Below, piece after piece: positions 16,330 to 25,283 of a DNA stretch of 61,446 nucleotides. The position numbers and the translations under genes are program-made. Source of the stretch: an uncultured Pelagibacteraceae bacterium (GTDB taxonomy: Bacteria > Pseudomonadota > Alphaproteobacteria > Pelagibacterales > Pelagibacteraceae); NCBI GenBank assembly GCA_902520335.1, contig CABYNS010000004.1:1-61446 (forward strand). The letters are read 5' to 3'. A model generated the notes under the pieces. It saw nothing but the letters and a program-made list of their open reading frames with translations, was not told where the DNA came from and searched no databases. Position 1 is the stretch's first letter; each line of letters starts with the position of its first letter.

Positions 16330-18774
16330 ATGAGTAAAGAAATTCCAAATCAAACAAAGGTAGTAGTGATAGGTGGCGGGGTCGTTGGTTGTTCTGTTGC
16401 TTATCATTTGGCAAAATTTGGTTGGAAAGATACAATTCTTTTAGAGAGAGATCAGTTAACTTCAGGTACTACCTGGCATGCAGCGGGTCTCGTAAGTCAA
16501 TTAGGTCCATCAGCAGCGATAACCAAAATAAGAAAATATACTTTGGATTTATACAAAGAGCTTGAAAAGAAAGTTGATCATTCAGCTGGATTAAGATTAA
16601 ACGGTGCACTTTCAATTGCTGAAAATAAAGGTAGATGGCAAGAACTTCAAAGACAAGCAACAACAGCTCAGCTTTTTGATGTTGATGTAAGAATTTTAGA
16701 TAAAGATCAAATTAAAAAAGATTATCCAATCATAAATACCAATGAAGTTTTAGGAGGAATTTTAATGTCTGGTGATGGTGCTGCAGATCCATCAGGTGTA
16801 ACACATATGTTGGCAAAAGCAGCTAGAATGGAAGGAGCAAAGATTTTTGAAAAATCTCCTGTCGAAGAAATTTTAACTAAGAATGAAAAAATTTCTGGAG
16901 TAAAAGTAAATGGTCAAAAAATCGATTGTGAGTATATAGTTTTAGCTTCTGGAATGTGGTCACGCCAAATTGGACAAAAAGCTGGAGTAAGTATACCTCT
17001 TTATCCAGCAGAGCATTTTTATATTATCACTGAGCCAATTAAAAACCTCTCAAAGACTTTACCAGTCATAAGAGATTTTGATAATAGAACTTATATAAAA
17101 GAAGATGCTGGAAAAATATTAGTTGGTATATTTGAGTCTCAATCTATTCCAGCTTGGGATAGAATTAATAAAGTTCCAGAGGATTTTTCGTTTGGAGAAT
17201 TTCAAGAAAATTTTGAACATTTTGAACCTTACTTGGCCACTGCAATAAAAAGATTTCCAGTTTTAAAAACAGCAGGAATTAGAAAATTTTTTTCAGGCCC
17301 AGAGTCATTTACACCAGACACCAATACATTACTAGGAGAAGTTCCTGAAATAAAAAACTTTTTTGTTTGCTGTGGGTTAAATAGTATTGGAATTGGAAGT
17401 GGGGGAGGTGTTGGTAAAGTTACCGCTGAATGGTTAATCAATGGACATATTAATGAAGATATTTTTTGTTATGACATTAAAAGATTTCAAAAATTTCATT
17501 CTGATCTAAGTTTTATTAAAAAAAGAATTACGGAGTCTTTAGGATATTTATATGGAATGCATTGGCCGTTTAAACAACATAAAACTTCAAGGAATATAAA
17601 AACTCTTCCATATCACAATGAATTAAAAAGTTTTGGTGCTTGTTTTGGTGAGTCAGGTGGATATGAAAGACCTATGTGGTTTGCTCTAGACGGAGAAAAA
17701 ACGGAATATGAATACAGTTATAATTACCAAAATTGGTACCCTTCAGCCGAATATGAAACGAATAATACTGTCAAGAATGTTGGTTTATTTGATTTAACTC
17801 CTTTTTCTAAATTTGAGATTAAATCTGATAAAGCTCATAAAGAATTACAAAAAATTTGTACGGCAAATATTAAAAATGAAGTTGGCAAATGTATTTATAC
17901 ACATATGTTAAATCCTGACGGTGGCATTGAAACAGATTTAACAGTTGTGTGTATCGATAAAGATCATTTTAGAATAATAAGTTCCGCAGCCACAAGGGAG
18001 AGAGATAAATTTCACATAAAAAAATACCTCGCAAAAGATATAGAGTTAAAAGACGTTACAGATGATTTTTGTGTATTTGGTGTGTTTGGACCAAAAAGTA
18101 GAGCTTTAATGAAATCAATTTCAAAAGACAATTTCGAAAATGATGAATTTAGATTTGGTACAGCAAAATATATTTCAATTGAAGGGATTAAAATTTGGAC
18201 TCAAAGATTGTCATATGTTGGTGAATTAGGCTTTGAACTATATGTAAGATCTAAAGACGCTAAAAAAATTTACGAATTATTGATTAATAGAGGTAAAGAT
18301 TTTAACCTCTCGAATTGTGGTATGCACGCCATGGATATTATGCGAATGGAGAGTGGATTTTTACATTGGGGACATGATATTTCACCAGAGGAAAATCAAT
18401 ACCAAGCAGGTTTATCTTTCACAATAAGTTCTAAAAAAGAGGATGAATTTATTGGCAAAAGAGCGTTAGAAAAGATTAAAAAAGAAAAAATTAAAAGTAG
18501 ATTTGCAATGTTTACTTTAAAAGATAGTAAGCCAGGTGAACCATTGTTGCTTCATGATGAGCCCATATATTTAGAAAATAACATTATAGGTAGATCAACA
18601 TCAGGCAATTATTCTTTTAATTTTAAGAAAAATTTAGCATTTGGTTATATCAATAACGATATTTCAAATAACGAACTTCACAAAAAAGATCTATTCATTG
18701 AAGTAGAGAAAAAAAAATATCCAATAGAGATTATTATCAAACCTTTAAAACAAACTAATTTTAAAAATAATTAA
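16330..18774 (+). CDS. Dimethylglycine/sarcosine dehydrogenase-like flavoprotein with GcvT domain
   Basis: This 814-aa two-domain protein has an N-terminal FAD-dependent DAO domain with VVVIGGGVVGCSVAYHL and TTWHAAGL, the histidine segment to which FAD is covalently bound in DMGDH and sarcosine dehydrogenase. From about residue 430 it carries a GcvT-like folate-binding aminomethyltransferase domain ending in a GcvT C-terminal barrel. Such enzymes demethylate N-methylated glycines and pass the one-carbon unit to tetrahydrofolate. SAR11 uses methylated amines and glycine betaine as carbon and one-carbon sources, so this role fits. Dimethylglycine versus sarcosine cannot be distinguished. Its end overlaps the convergent BASS gene by 4 nt. 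Confidence 0.85.
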   Translation: MSKEIPNQTKVVVIGGGVVGCSVAYHLAKFGWKDTILLERDQLTSGTTWHAAGLVSQLGPSAAITKIRKYTLDLYKELEKKVDHSAGLRLNGALSIAENKGRWQELQRQATTAQLFDVDVRILDKDQIKKDYPIINTNEVLGGILMSGDGAADPSGVTHMLAKAARMEGAKIFEKSPVEEILTKNEKISGVKVNGQKIDCEYIVLASGMWSRQIGQKAGVSIPLYPAEHFYIITEPIKNLSKTLPVIRDFDNRTYIKEDAGKILVGIFESQSIPAWDRINKVPEDFSFGEFQENFEHFEPYLATAIKRFPVLKTAGIRKFFSGPESFTPDTNTLLGEVPEIKNFFVCCGLNSIGIGSGGGVGKVTAEWLINGHINEDIFCYDIKRFQKFHSDLSFIKKRITESLGYLYGMHWPFKQHKTSRNIKTLPYHNELKSFGACFGESGGYERPMWFALDGEKTEYEYSYNYQNWYPSAEYETNNTVKNVGLFDLTPFSKFEIKSDKAHKELQKICTANIKNEVGKCIYTHMLNPDGGIETDLTVVCIDKDHFRIISSAATRERDKFHIKKYLAKDIELKDVTDDFCVFGVFGPKSRALMKSISKDNFENDEFRFGTAKYISIEGIKIWTQRLSYVGELGFELYVRSKDAKKIYELLINRGKDFNLSNCGMHAMDIMRMESGFLHWGHDISPEENQYQAGLSFTISSKKEDEFIGKRALEKIKKEKIKSRFAMFTLKDSKPGEPLLLHDEPIYLENNIIGRSTSGNYSFNFKKNLAFGYINNDISNNELHKKDLFIEVEKKKYPIEIIIKPLKQTNFKNN

Positions 18775-19622
18775 GTTCTTTTTCTTAAGAAAAATACAAA
18801 AAGAACAGAAGTCATCATCATAATCAAAGCATAGGCTGCTGTTGGAACCATGTAAGTCATATTTTGCCCAAACAGTTGAGTTCCCACAAAAACAGCTAAC
18901 GTTCCATTTTGTAATCCACACTCAAGAGATGTACATCTTTGTTGAGCAACACCTGATGCAAAAAATTTAGCCACGTAAAAGCCTATGATCATCATGGAAA
19001 TATTAAGAACTAAAGCAATAGTCCCTGCTGTAGTTAGGAACATTATGATACTGTCCCATTCTTGAATGTAGATAGCAATAAAAACAATTGAGAATAATCC
19101 TATAGATGCTTTCTCAATAATTTTGATATTATTTTCTATAAAATTACTAAAAAATTTTCTAATAATCATTCCAATTATTACAGGCACAGTAACTACAAAA
19201 AACATCTTTAAGGATATACCAAGCATTGAAACTTCTTTTTCTACATAAGTGATATCAAATAAATCAATTGATAAAAAAACTATATAAGGAACTGAAACAA
19301 TACTTATTAAACTGGTAAACGCAGTAAGAGATATAGATAGGGCGACATCACCATCTGCAAATTTAGTGAGTACATTTGATGTTACTCCACCAGGTGCAGC
19401 TGCAATCAACATTACCCCTAAAGCTAGCTCAATTGGAGTTTTTAAAATAATTATTAACAGATAACCAATAATTGGAAGAACAACTAATTGACAAATTAAA
19501 CCAATGAAAAATTCTTTTGGATGCTGAAATACTCTTGTGAAATCTTTTACTGTTAATGACGCCCCAAGCCCTAACATTATAAGAGCTAGCGCAAATGGCG
19601 CTATTGTTGTTACTATACCCAT
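18771..19622 (-). CDS. Bile acid:sodium symporter (BASS/SBF) family transporter
   Basis: This 283-aa integral membrane protein has about nine to ten hydrophobic helices. The AAAPGGVTSNVLTKFADGD segment around residues 75-95 matches the BASS-family crossover motif, and a second pseudo-repeat occurs near LECGLQNGTLA. Family members move organic anions such as pyruvate, pantothenate or bile acids with sodium. The substrate cannot be deduced. It is the downstream member of a minus-strand pair with the double-winged-helix regulator, 40 nt apart, so it may be under that regulator. Confidence 0.88.
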   Translation of the reverse strand: MGIVTTIAPFALALIMLGLGASLTVKDFTRVFQHPKEFFIGLICQLVVLPIIGYLLIIILKTPIELALGVMLIAAAPGGVTSNVLTKFADGDVALSISLTAFTSLISIVSVPYIVFLSIDLFDITYVEKEVSMLGISLKMFFVVTVPVIIGMIIRKFFSNFIENNIKIIEKASIGLFSIVFIAIYIQEWDSIIMFLTTAGTIALVLNISMMIIGFYVAKFFASGVAQQRCTSLECGLQNGTLAVFVGTQLFGQNMTYMVPTAAYALIMMMTSVLFVFFLRKRT

Positions 19623-19662
19623 GACCCTTCTGTGTAATATTAAAGAAGAATTTATTGAAGAT

Positions 19663-20640
19663 TTAAGAAATTACAAGAAGATTTAAAATTTTACGAATAA
19701 ACTTTGCCTTATATTTAAAAATTTGTGTTTGATAAGGTAAAATTTTTCTAAAATTCATACTGGTTAGCAAATATTGTTTTTTTTTATTTAATTTTATTAA
19801 ATCTTCTTTTATTAAATATTTACACTTTCTAATAATTGTTGCTCTGGGGATTTTTGTCATATCAGAAATTGACATTGCACTTATACCAGTTTCTGCTCCA
19901 AGATTTTCTATAACAATACTACTAGTAGTAAAGTAATCTAATGAGGGTTTATTCTTATCAGAATTTAATTGATCGGTTACGTTTAAAACTTGGTTCATGC
20001 AAATTGTTCCCCAAATATGAAACGTAGTTAAATCTTTAAAAAATTTATGGTAACCAATAATTAATGGTATTTGCATTTTAAAAAACCATCTCCATGATAA
20101 TGAAAATCTTTTTTTTATGATTTTTTCAATAATTTTTTGATCAGGTTTTTTAGAATAAACCTTATCTCTATTTAAAACTTTGGAAACTAAATATATATAT
20201 TTTGATGAAATTTTTATTTGTTGTGCTGGCTTAACAAAGTTGAATGCTTTTCTATCAATTACAATTTTTTTTTTATTACGTGTTATTGCACCTTCATTTT
20301 CAAGTTCTATAACTTTTCTTCTAATTGTTTCTTTAGGTAAATCTAATTTTTCACAAAGTTCAGTAATACTAAACTTATCAATTTGAAGATATGATTTCGA
20401 GTAGTATTCATCATAAGAGTATTGAATATTCATCTGGTCGTAAAATTGAAGAGTCTTTTCAATCAAAGAAATTATTATCAAATACTTATAGTGATCATTA
20501 AATGGCCTATAAACACTGTTCATCCAATTCCATTGATGTAATATCCAATCTTTACTTAGAGTAGAATAGTGAGACATAATGGATTCATAGACCTGGTCGT
20601 CTGAAAGAGTTTTGGAAAAATCTACTTTTTGAATGCTCAT
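19663..20640 (-). CDS. Transcriptional regulator with two winged-helix DNA-binding segments
   Basis: This 325-aa protein contains two MarR/Crp-type winged-helix signatures. The first is around residues 90-130 (FSITELCEKLDLPKETIRRK and a basic wing), the second around 252-295 (AMSISDMTKIPRATIIRKCK and another basic wing). Between them is a helical, aromatic-rich linker, and the N-terminus has a tryptophan-rich stretch (DWILHQWNW). No cofactor domain is recognised. Just upstream of its start lie two identical 13-bp repeats one three-turn spacing apart, suggesting autoregulation. It may also control the co-directional BASS transporter. I do not know a named family for it. Confidence 0.7.
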   Translation of the reverse strand: MSIQKVDFSKTLSDDQVYESIMSHYSTLSKDWILHQWNWMNSVYRPFNDHYKYLIIISLIEKTLQFYDQMNIQYSYDEYYSKSYLQIDKFSITELCEKLDLPKETIRRKVIELENEGAITRNKKKIVIDRKAFNFVKPAQQIKISSKYIYLVSKVLNRDKVYSKKPDQKIIEKIIKKRFSLSWRWFFKMQIPLIIGYHKFFKDLTTFHIWGTICMNQVLNVTDQLNSDKNKPSLDYFTTSSIVIENLGAETGISAMSISDMTKIPRATIIRKCKYLIKEDLIKLNKKKQYLLTSMNFRKILPYQTQIFKYKAKFIRKILNLLVIS

Positions 20641-20663
20641 AATTTAATTTTTTGTTAATAGAA

Positions 20664-20708
20664 ACCCAAATTGAACAGTTGTCAATTTAATAGTGACCCA
20701 AATTGAAC
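20664..20708. promoter_or_regulatory. Tandem 13-bp operator-like direct repeats
   Basis: ACCCAAATTGAAC occurs at 20664-20676 and again at 20696-20708, 32 bp start to start (three helical turns). A partial inverted copy (CAATTT) lies between them. The repeats sit 24-68 bp upstream of the regulator gene, in its promoter zone, and also upstream of the divergent small-protein gene at 20753. Binding by the adjacent regulator is an inference. Confidence 0.6.
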
Positions 20709-20752
20709 TTTCATAAAATTGTTCTTCAAGCTCTAAGATGTTTTAATAAGAT

Positions 20753-20983
20753 ATGAATACTAAAGGCTTTACAGAGAATACTGAAAATATCGAGACCCCA
20801 AATGATATTAATGTTTCTGAAAAGCCTTTAAATCCAAGCAAAATTAGCTCAGGTAGAGTCGACATCAATGTTTTAAAATCAAAATTAGAGGCTGAGAAAA
20901 GCAAAGAGTTTAGGAAGAATATTTTTATTTTTTCATTTTGTGTTCTTCTATTAGGATCAATTGGAATATTTCTATCTTTATAA
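20753..20983 (+). CDS. Small single-pass membrane protein, paralogue A (unknown function)
   Basis: This 76-aa protein has a hydrophilic N-terminus, a conserved SGRVDINVLKSKLEAEKSKE stretch and a C-terminal hydrophobic segment (about residues 55-76, IFIFSFCVLLLGSIGIFLSL). This gives a tail-anchored topology with the soluble part in the cytoplasm. The following gene encodes a similar protein sharing the R-x-DIN-x-L motif and the K/E-rich helix, so the pair arose by tandem duplication. No known domain is recognised. It starts divergently from the double-winged-helix regulator, and the operator-like repeats lie between them. Confidence 0.65.
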   Translation: MNTKGFTENTENIETPNDINVSEKPLNPSKISSGRVDINVLKSKLEAEKSKEFRKNIFIFSFCVLLLGSIGIFLSL

Positions 20984-21025
20984 TTTTATTTGCTAATAAT
21001 TCTAAAGAATGGTTAATTACGTCAA

Positions 21026-21235
21026 ATGAAAAATCTAACTAACTCTCTGAAGCAAAAGCTTACCTCAAAATATACAGTTTCTGATAATCCACAAGCTACT
21101 TCCAAAAGAACAGACATAAATATTCTCTTAAACAGAGTAAAATCAGATAAGAAACAAGAAACTTTGAAAAAGTTTTACTTTTCTGCTGCTGCATCTACAG
21201 GTTTAGTCTTATTTGGGCTAATAGTTTTTAGCTAA
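21026..21235 (+). CDS. Small single-pass membrane protein, paralogue B (unknown function)
   Basis: This 69-aa protein has a basic N-terminus, then KRTDINILLNRVKSDKKQE aligning with the upstream gene's motif, and a C-terminal hydrophobic anchor (residues ~50-69). The shared pattern is R[VT]DIN[VI]L followed by a charged helix with Lys-x-x-Glu spacing. The two genes are 42 nt apart in the same direction and probably co-expressed. The conserved DIN segment next to an anchoring helix may be a protein-interaction element. No function is known to me. Confidence 0.65.
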   Translation: MKNLTNSLKQKLTSKYTVSDNPQATSKRTDINILLNRVKSDKKQETLKKFYFSAAASTGLVLFGLIVFS

Positions 21236-21325
21236 AATTGCACAATTACTTTAAATTTACATAAATTTTATAATTAATAATTATTGAATCAAATTTAATA
21301 GATATTATAAATCAACAATGTTAAA

Positions 21326-21402
21326 GGCGGGGTAGCTCAGTTGGTTAGAGCGCGGGACTCATAAGCCCGAGGTCAGTGGTTCGATCCCACTTCCCGCTAC
21401 CA
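21326..21402 (+). tRNA. tRNA-Met (anticodon CAU), elongator type
   Basis: The 77-nt cloverleaf has a 7-bp acceptor stem with G1-U72 and an encoded CCA end. The D arm is GCTC/GAGC, the anticodon loop is CTCATAA (CAU at 21360-21362) and the T arm AGTGG/CCACT has the TTCGATC loop. Initiator hallmarks (1-72 mismatch, A11-U24) are absent, so elongator Met is preferred. A lysidine-modified Ile2 tRNA cannot be fully excluded. The closing anticodon-stem pair 31-39 is A-G. It stands at the left edge of the second glycan island. Confidence 0.93.
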
Positions 21403-21405
21403 AAA

Positions 21406-22503
21406 TTAGTCTATTTTGTATCCTAAAGAGATTTGATTTGATGGGAATTCCAATTCTTTTTGAAGAACCTTTTTCCAGTTTTTTGGAATATCATAATCTC
21501 CATTTTCAAAATCTAAATTTTCAGTCTTTTTCAATAATGTGCCAGAGCCCCAATTTTTGGTCTTTTTCCAAATAGAAAAATAAAAATTTTTTGTATTGTA
21601 ACTTAAGTTAACAAAATAATAGTTTAGGGTTTTTTTATCCATTTCATGAAGACAATCTACTGCAATTCCTAGATCAAAAATCTTTTCTTTAAGAATATCA
21701 ACTTGATGTGGAAAAATAAAAGAAATATCATTTTTTTCAATCTCTTCACTTAACTCTTTTGAATTATTAATATCAATTAATAATTTGATTTTTTTATTTG
21801 GAAATCTAAGCTTCATACGTTCATAGGCTATATAAATAGACGGGGGGATGTCACAGATAGAATAATTAATATTCGGAATTATTGATAGAATACACTCACA
21901 AAGTCGACCAGAACCAGCACCAATTTCTAAAACTTTATTTTTTTCATTAAGATTATAAAAATCATTTATTTTTTCAAAGTCAAAAAGAGATATTATTTTA
22001 TCTGATGAAATTTTATAATCATCTATTTGAATAAATGGATGATCAAAACCACAATAAGTTTTATCGCTTAATTTATTAAGATATTTAAACGAATATGAAA
22101 GTTTTAAATTTTCAAAAAGTATTAGGCATAATAGGTTATATGTAATACTTGTTTTGCAATCTAAATTATTATGTTTCTTAAGAATATTAATACTATGATC
22201 TATATTTTTTTGATTATCAATTTTTTTAAATAAATTTTTTAGATGCTCATTATTATAATCTAAGAAAGTAAAATAGTGAGTTGAAATCTCTGAACCATAT
22301 TTATTTAGCCTATTTTCTTTTATTGATTTAAAATCATTAATATTTAATAAATGCCATTGATTTGATACAAATTGATAAGACTTAGAATTTATAAAACTTT
22401 CTGTTATAAATTTTAAAGTCTTATCGAAATTAGAACTATCTTTATTTTGGTGCCAAAAATTATCAAATTTTTGAGGAAAAATTTTTTTTAAGATTTTTTT
22501 CAT
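21406..22503 (-). CDS. Putative sugar O-methyltransferase (SAM-dependent)
   Basis: This 365-aa protein has a SAM-binding motif LEIGAGSGRLCECI around residues 188-201, then YSICDIPPS and DCLHEMDKKTL in the positions expected for a class I methyltransferase of the putative sugar O-methyltransferase family. The N-terminal ~170 residues are helical with no recognised domain. It lies between tRNA-Met and a divergent second methyltransferase, at the edge of the rml-type deoxysugar locus. O-methylation of a sugar in the surface glycan is therefore plausible. Its 3' end is only 3 nt from the tRNA. Confidence 0.7.
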   Translation of the reverse strand: MKKILKKIFPQKFDNFWHQNKDSSNFDKTLKFITESFINSKSYQFVSNQWHLLNINDFKSIKENRLNKYGSEISTHYFTFLDYNNEHLKNLFKKIDNQKNIDHSINILKKHNNLDCKTSITYNLLCLILFENLKLSYSFKYLNKLSDKTYCGFDHPFIQIDDYKISSDKIISLFDFEKINDFYNLNEKNKVLEIGAGSGRLCECILSIIPNINYSICDIPPSIYIAYERMKLRFPNKKIKLLIDINNSKELSEEIEKNDISFIFPHQVDILKEKIFDLGIAVDCLHEMDKKTLNYYFVNLSYNTKNFYFSIWKKTKNWGSGTLLKKTENLDFENGDYDIPKNWKKVLQKELEFPSNQISLGYKID

Positions 22504-22564
22504 TTTAAATTTTTTTTGACAAAAATTGCATTAAAAGTATTATCAAGTTTCTTGTCTTTTTATA

Positions 22565-23386
22565 ATGAAAAATATTAAAAAATTTTTTAAATCATCACCC
22601 AAATATTCAATAAAATGGAGTAATTATTTTGATATTTATCAAAATCTTTTTAAAAGATTCTTGAATAAAAAAATAATATTAGTTGAGGTGGGTATAGGAA
22701 ATGGTGGATCATTATTTATGTGGAGAAAATTTTTTGGTAAAAAAGCTCAAATTATTGGAATTGAACTTAACCCTGATGCAAAAAAATTAGAAAAGTATGG
22801 ATTTAAAATATTTATAGGAGACCAATCTGATCCAAATTTTTGGAAAAATTTTTATAAAAAAATTGGAAAAATCGATATTTTAATTGATGATGGTGGTCAT
22901 ACAAATCTTCAACAGATAACGACTTTAATGCAATCAATAAAATACTTAAATTATGGTGGTATGATTGTTATCGAGGATACACACACAAGCTTTATGAAAG
23001 ATAAAGGTTTTAAGAATCCATCTAAATTTTCGTTAATTAATTTTACAATATTATTAATTGAAACTATTCATAGACGTAACCCAATGTTAAAAAAAGAAAT
23101 AAATTTTTTTTCGAAAAAAATTCAATCACTTGAGTATTATGATTCTATAACAGTTATCAATATTTCAAAAACTAAATTAACAAAAAGTAAAAATTTAGAA
23201 AATAATAAAAAATTGAGAAATTTATTTGATGATTTTAGATATAGAAAGGAAAAAAATATCAGCACTCATAAAGATGATAATATTTTTTTAAATCTTATTA
23301 AACAAAAAGTATCTAAGAGGAGTTATTTGTATAGAATTTATGAAAATAGTGTTATTAAAAAATATATTAAACTTTTGAAAGAATAG
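22565..23386 (+). CDS. Class I SAM-dependent methyltransferase (CmcI/macrocin O-methyltransferase-like)
   Basis: In this 273-aa protein VEVGIGNGGSLFMW (about residues 40-53) is the SAM-binding loop, GIELNPDA the acidic ribose motif, and DILIDDGGHTNLQQ plus IVIEDTHTS match the metal-assisted O-methyltransferase/cephalosporin hydroxylase-like family that also includes sugar O-methyltransferases. The C-terminal third is basic. It is divergent from the other methyltransferase (61 bp) and convergent with the RmlD-like gene (2 nt between stops). A sugar hydroxyl is the likely acceptor. Confidence 0.72.
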   Translation: MKNIKKFFKSSPKYSIKWSNYFDIYQNLFKRFLNKKIILVEVGIGNGGSLFMWRKFFGKKAQIIGIELNPDAKKLEKYGFKIFIGDQSDPNFWKNFYKKIGKIDILIDDGGHTNLQQITTLMQSIKYLNYGGMIVIEDTHTSFMKDKGFKNPSKFSLINFTILLIETIHRRNPMLKKEINFFSKKIQSLEYYDSITVINISKTKLTKSKNLENNKKLRNLFDDFRYRKEKNISTHKDDNIFLNLIKQKVSKRSYLYRIYENSVIKKYIKLLKE

Positions 23387-23388
23387 TC

Positions 23389-24099
23389 TTAGTTTCTAAT
23401 TAATTTAAAATATTTTCTCACGTTCATTGATTGTTTTAGTGGATAATTTTTACCAAATTTTTTTTTTGCAGAAATAGATTTAATTTTTTTATTAGATTTT
23501 TGAGCAAATTTATAAACACTCTGTTTTTGACCACCAACGTTAATTATACCTTTTTTATTAATTAATTTTAACAAATTTTTAGCAAGATCTTCATGATACA
23601 TAAAATTCATTTCAACATCACTAAAAGCTTGTTTGTGTACAAAAGGTTTTTCGGTCATGCAAATTCTAAGAATAAGAGAATTTTTATACATCTGAACAGC
23701 ACATTCACCTCCTAATTTTGACATTGCGTAATTGTTTATTGGAAGTACAGGGTCATTTTCTGAATAGTTACCTTTTTTACCGGGATAAACATAATTTGTT
23801 GAAAAATAAATAAGTTTTATATTTTTTTCCTTACAAGCTCTCACTATATTTGAAGTACCAATTATATTTATAAGAACGCTTCTAGAAATATCATCATCAT
23901 GTATTTTCATTGGTCTAGATAAACCCGCACAATGAATCAAATAATTTGGTTTATTTTTTTTTAGATAACTTTTTATTGAATCAAATTTTTCTATATTTAG
24001 TTTAGCTTTTGATGGATATTCAATCTTATATTTATTTTTAATTGACTTAAACACATTTGCAAATCTACCTGTTCCACCAGTGAATACAATTTTTTTCAT
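23389..24099 (-). CDS. RmlD-like NAD(P)-dependent sugar-nucleotide reductase
   Basis: This 236-aa short SDR begins MKKIVFTGGTGRFANVF (glycine motif), with IHCAGLSRP and the catalytic YAMSK (YxxxK) after STNYVYPG. The architecture is that of dTDP-4-dehydrorhamnose reductase-type enzymes but shorter than RmlD (~290). It is the last gene of the operon rmlB-rmlA-rmlC-DUF4422-C-methyltransferase and overlaps the methyltransferase by 4 nt. It probably carries out the final C4 keto reduction of the dTDP-sugar made by this operon. Confidence 0.72.
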   Translation of the reverse strand: MKKIVFTGGTGRFANVFKSIKNKYKIEYPSKAKLNIEKFDSIKSYLKKNKPNYLIHCAGLSRPMKIHDDDISRSVLINIIGTSNIVRACKEKNIKLIYFSTNYVYPGKKGNYSENDPVLPINNYAMSKLGGECAVQMYKNSLILRICMTEKPFVHKQAFSDVEMNFMYHEDLAKNLLKLINKKGIINVGGQKQSVYKFAQKSNKKIKSISAKKKFGKNYPLKQSMNVRKYFKLIRN

Positions 24100-25283
24100 A
24101 TAATTTTTGGTATTGGTGTATGTATAATAAATTTACCACCGTTTTTAATAAATTTTTTTTCTTTTTTAAAAATTTCTTCTTTAAAGTTCCAAGCACCTAA
24201 AAAAATATAATCAATATTTTTTTCAATAAATCCAGGATATTTATAAATTGGAATTTTCATTCCAGGTGTATACTTATTTTGTTTATCTTTTGTTGTGTCA
24301 ACAAAATAAGAAATAAATTTTTTACCGATATCACAATAATTTAGAATAGTTGTTGATTTTGCGGTCACGCCATATCCAATTATATCTTTTTTTTTATTTT
24401 TAAGTTGTAAAAAAATTTTTCTAAGTTTTTTTTTAGAGGATTTAACTCTTTTAGCGAATTTGACATATGTCGATATATTTTTTATGCCATAATTTATTTC
24501 TTTTTTCCTGTTAATTATAACACTTAAATTGATAGGGATCTTGTTCATTTTTCTTTTAATAAAATACCTATTGGAACCACCATGTATTTTTAAATTTTGT
24601 ACATTAAAAATTTCCAAATCATATTTTTTTAAAATACTTTCAATACCAATCAAAGAGAAAACATAAATGTGTTCGTTGTAAAATTGATCGTATGTATTTT
24701 TTTTTAAACATTCTAATAAAGATGGATCCTCGATTATGATAATTCCATTTTTATTTAAAATGATGTTTATCGATTTAAAGACTTCATCAAGATTTTCAAT
24801 ATGGCTTATTGTGTTGGCTGAATAAATTAAATCTACTTTTCCATTTTTACTTAAAATTTTTTTAGCAGTAGAGATATTCCAATATTTGGCATAGGTATTA
24901 AATCCTTTATTTTTTGTTATTTTTTCAACATTTGAACAAGGTTCTACACCAATAGTATTTTTTTTTGGAAAATTTTTTATAAAACTCCCATCATTACTTC
25001 CGATTTCAAGTATTTTTTTTGGTTTAAATTTTTTCTTAATTAACTTTGATAAATCTTTAAATGATTTGATCATTGTTTCAGACATAGAGGATCTATAGGG
25101 ATAATTGCTATTGAACATTATTTCACTGGCTATAGGTTTATTTATGGATACCAGTTTTGTTTTCAAATCTAGGCCAATTTTTAATCTATATTTTTTTTCT
25201 TTTTTGTTAAGCTGATTTTTTTTTAAATAATTATTTGCAAGAGGCTGTAAACCTAAATCTAGAAAATTAACTTTTTTACTCAA
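24096..25283 (-). CDS. Sugar C-methyltransferase (TylC3/NovU-like) lacking the zinc-binding cysteines
   Basis: This 395-aa protein has an N-terminal LDLGLQPLANNYL followed by the SAM motif KILEIGSNDGSFI, GVEPCSN, the catalytic-region YNEHIYVFSL and a C-terminal Rossmann-like part with GYGVTAKSTTILNY. This is the layout of NDP-hexose C-methyltransferases, which attach a methyl branch to C3 or C5 of a 4-keto sugar. Family members bind zinc with two CxxC pairs at the N-terminus. Here the first is absent and the second is replaced (DLKT after KIGL). The start overlaps the previous gene, leaving no room for a longer N-terminus. Confidence 0.75.
   Translation of the reverse strand: MSKKVNFLDLGLQPLANNYLKKNQLNKKEKKYRLKIGLDLKTKLVSINKPIASEIMFNSNYPYRSSMSETMIKSFKDLSKLIKKKFKPKKILEIGSNDGSFIKNFPKKNTIGVEPCSNVEKITKNKGFNTYAKYWNISTAKKILSKNGKVDLIYSANTISHIENLDEVFKSINIILNKNGIIIIEDPSLLECLKKNTYDQFYNEHIYVFSLIGIESILKKYDLEIFNVQNLKIHGGSNRYFIKRKMNKIPINLSVIINRKKEINYGIKNISTYVKFAKRVKSSKKKLRKIFLQLKNKKKDIIGYGVTAKSTTILNYCDIGKKFISYFVDTTKDKQNKYTPGMKIPIYKYPGFIEKNIDYIFLGAWNFKEEIFKKEKKFIKNGGKFIIHTPIPKII

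Noticed and set aside
21326..21402. Initiator tRNA-fMet
   Set aside because: G1-U72 and C11-G24 are elongator-type; initiator features are missing.
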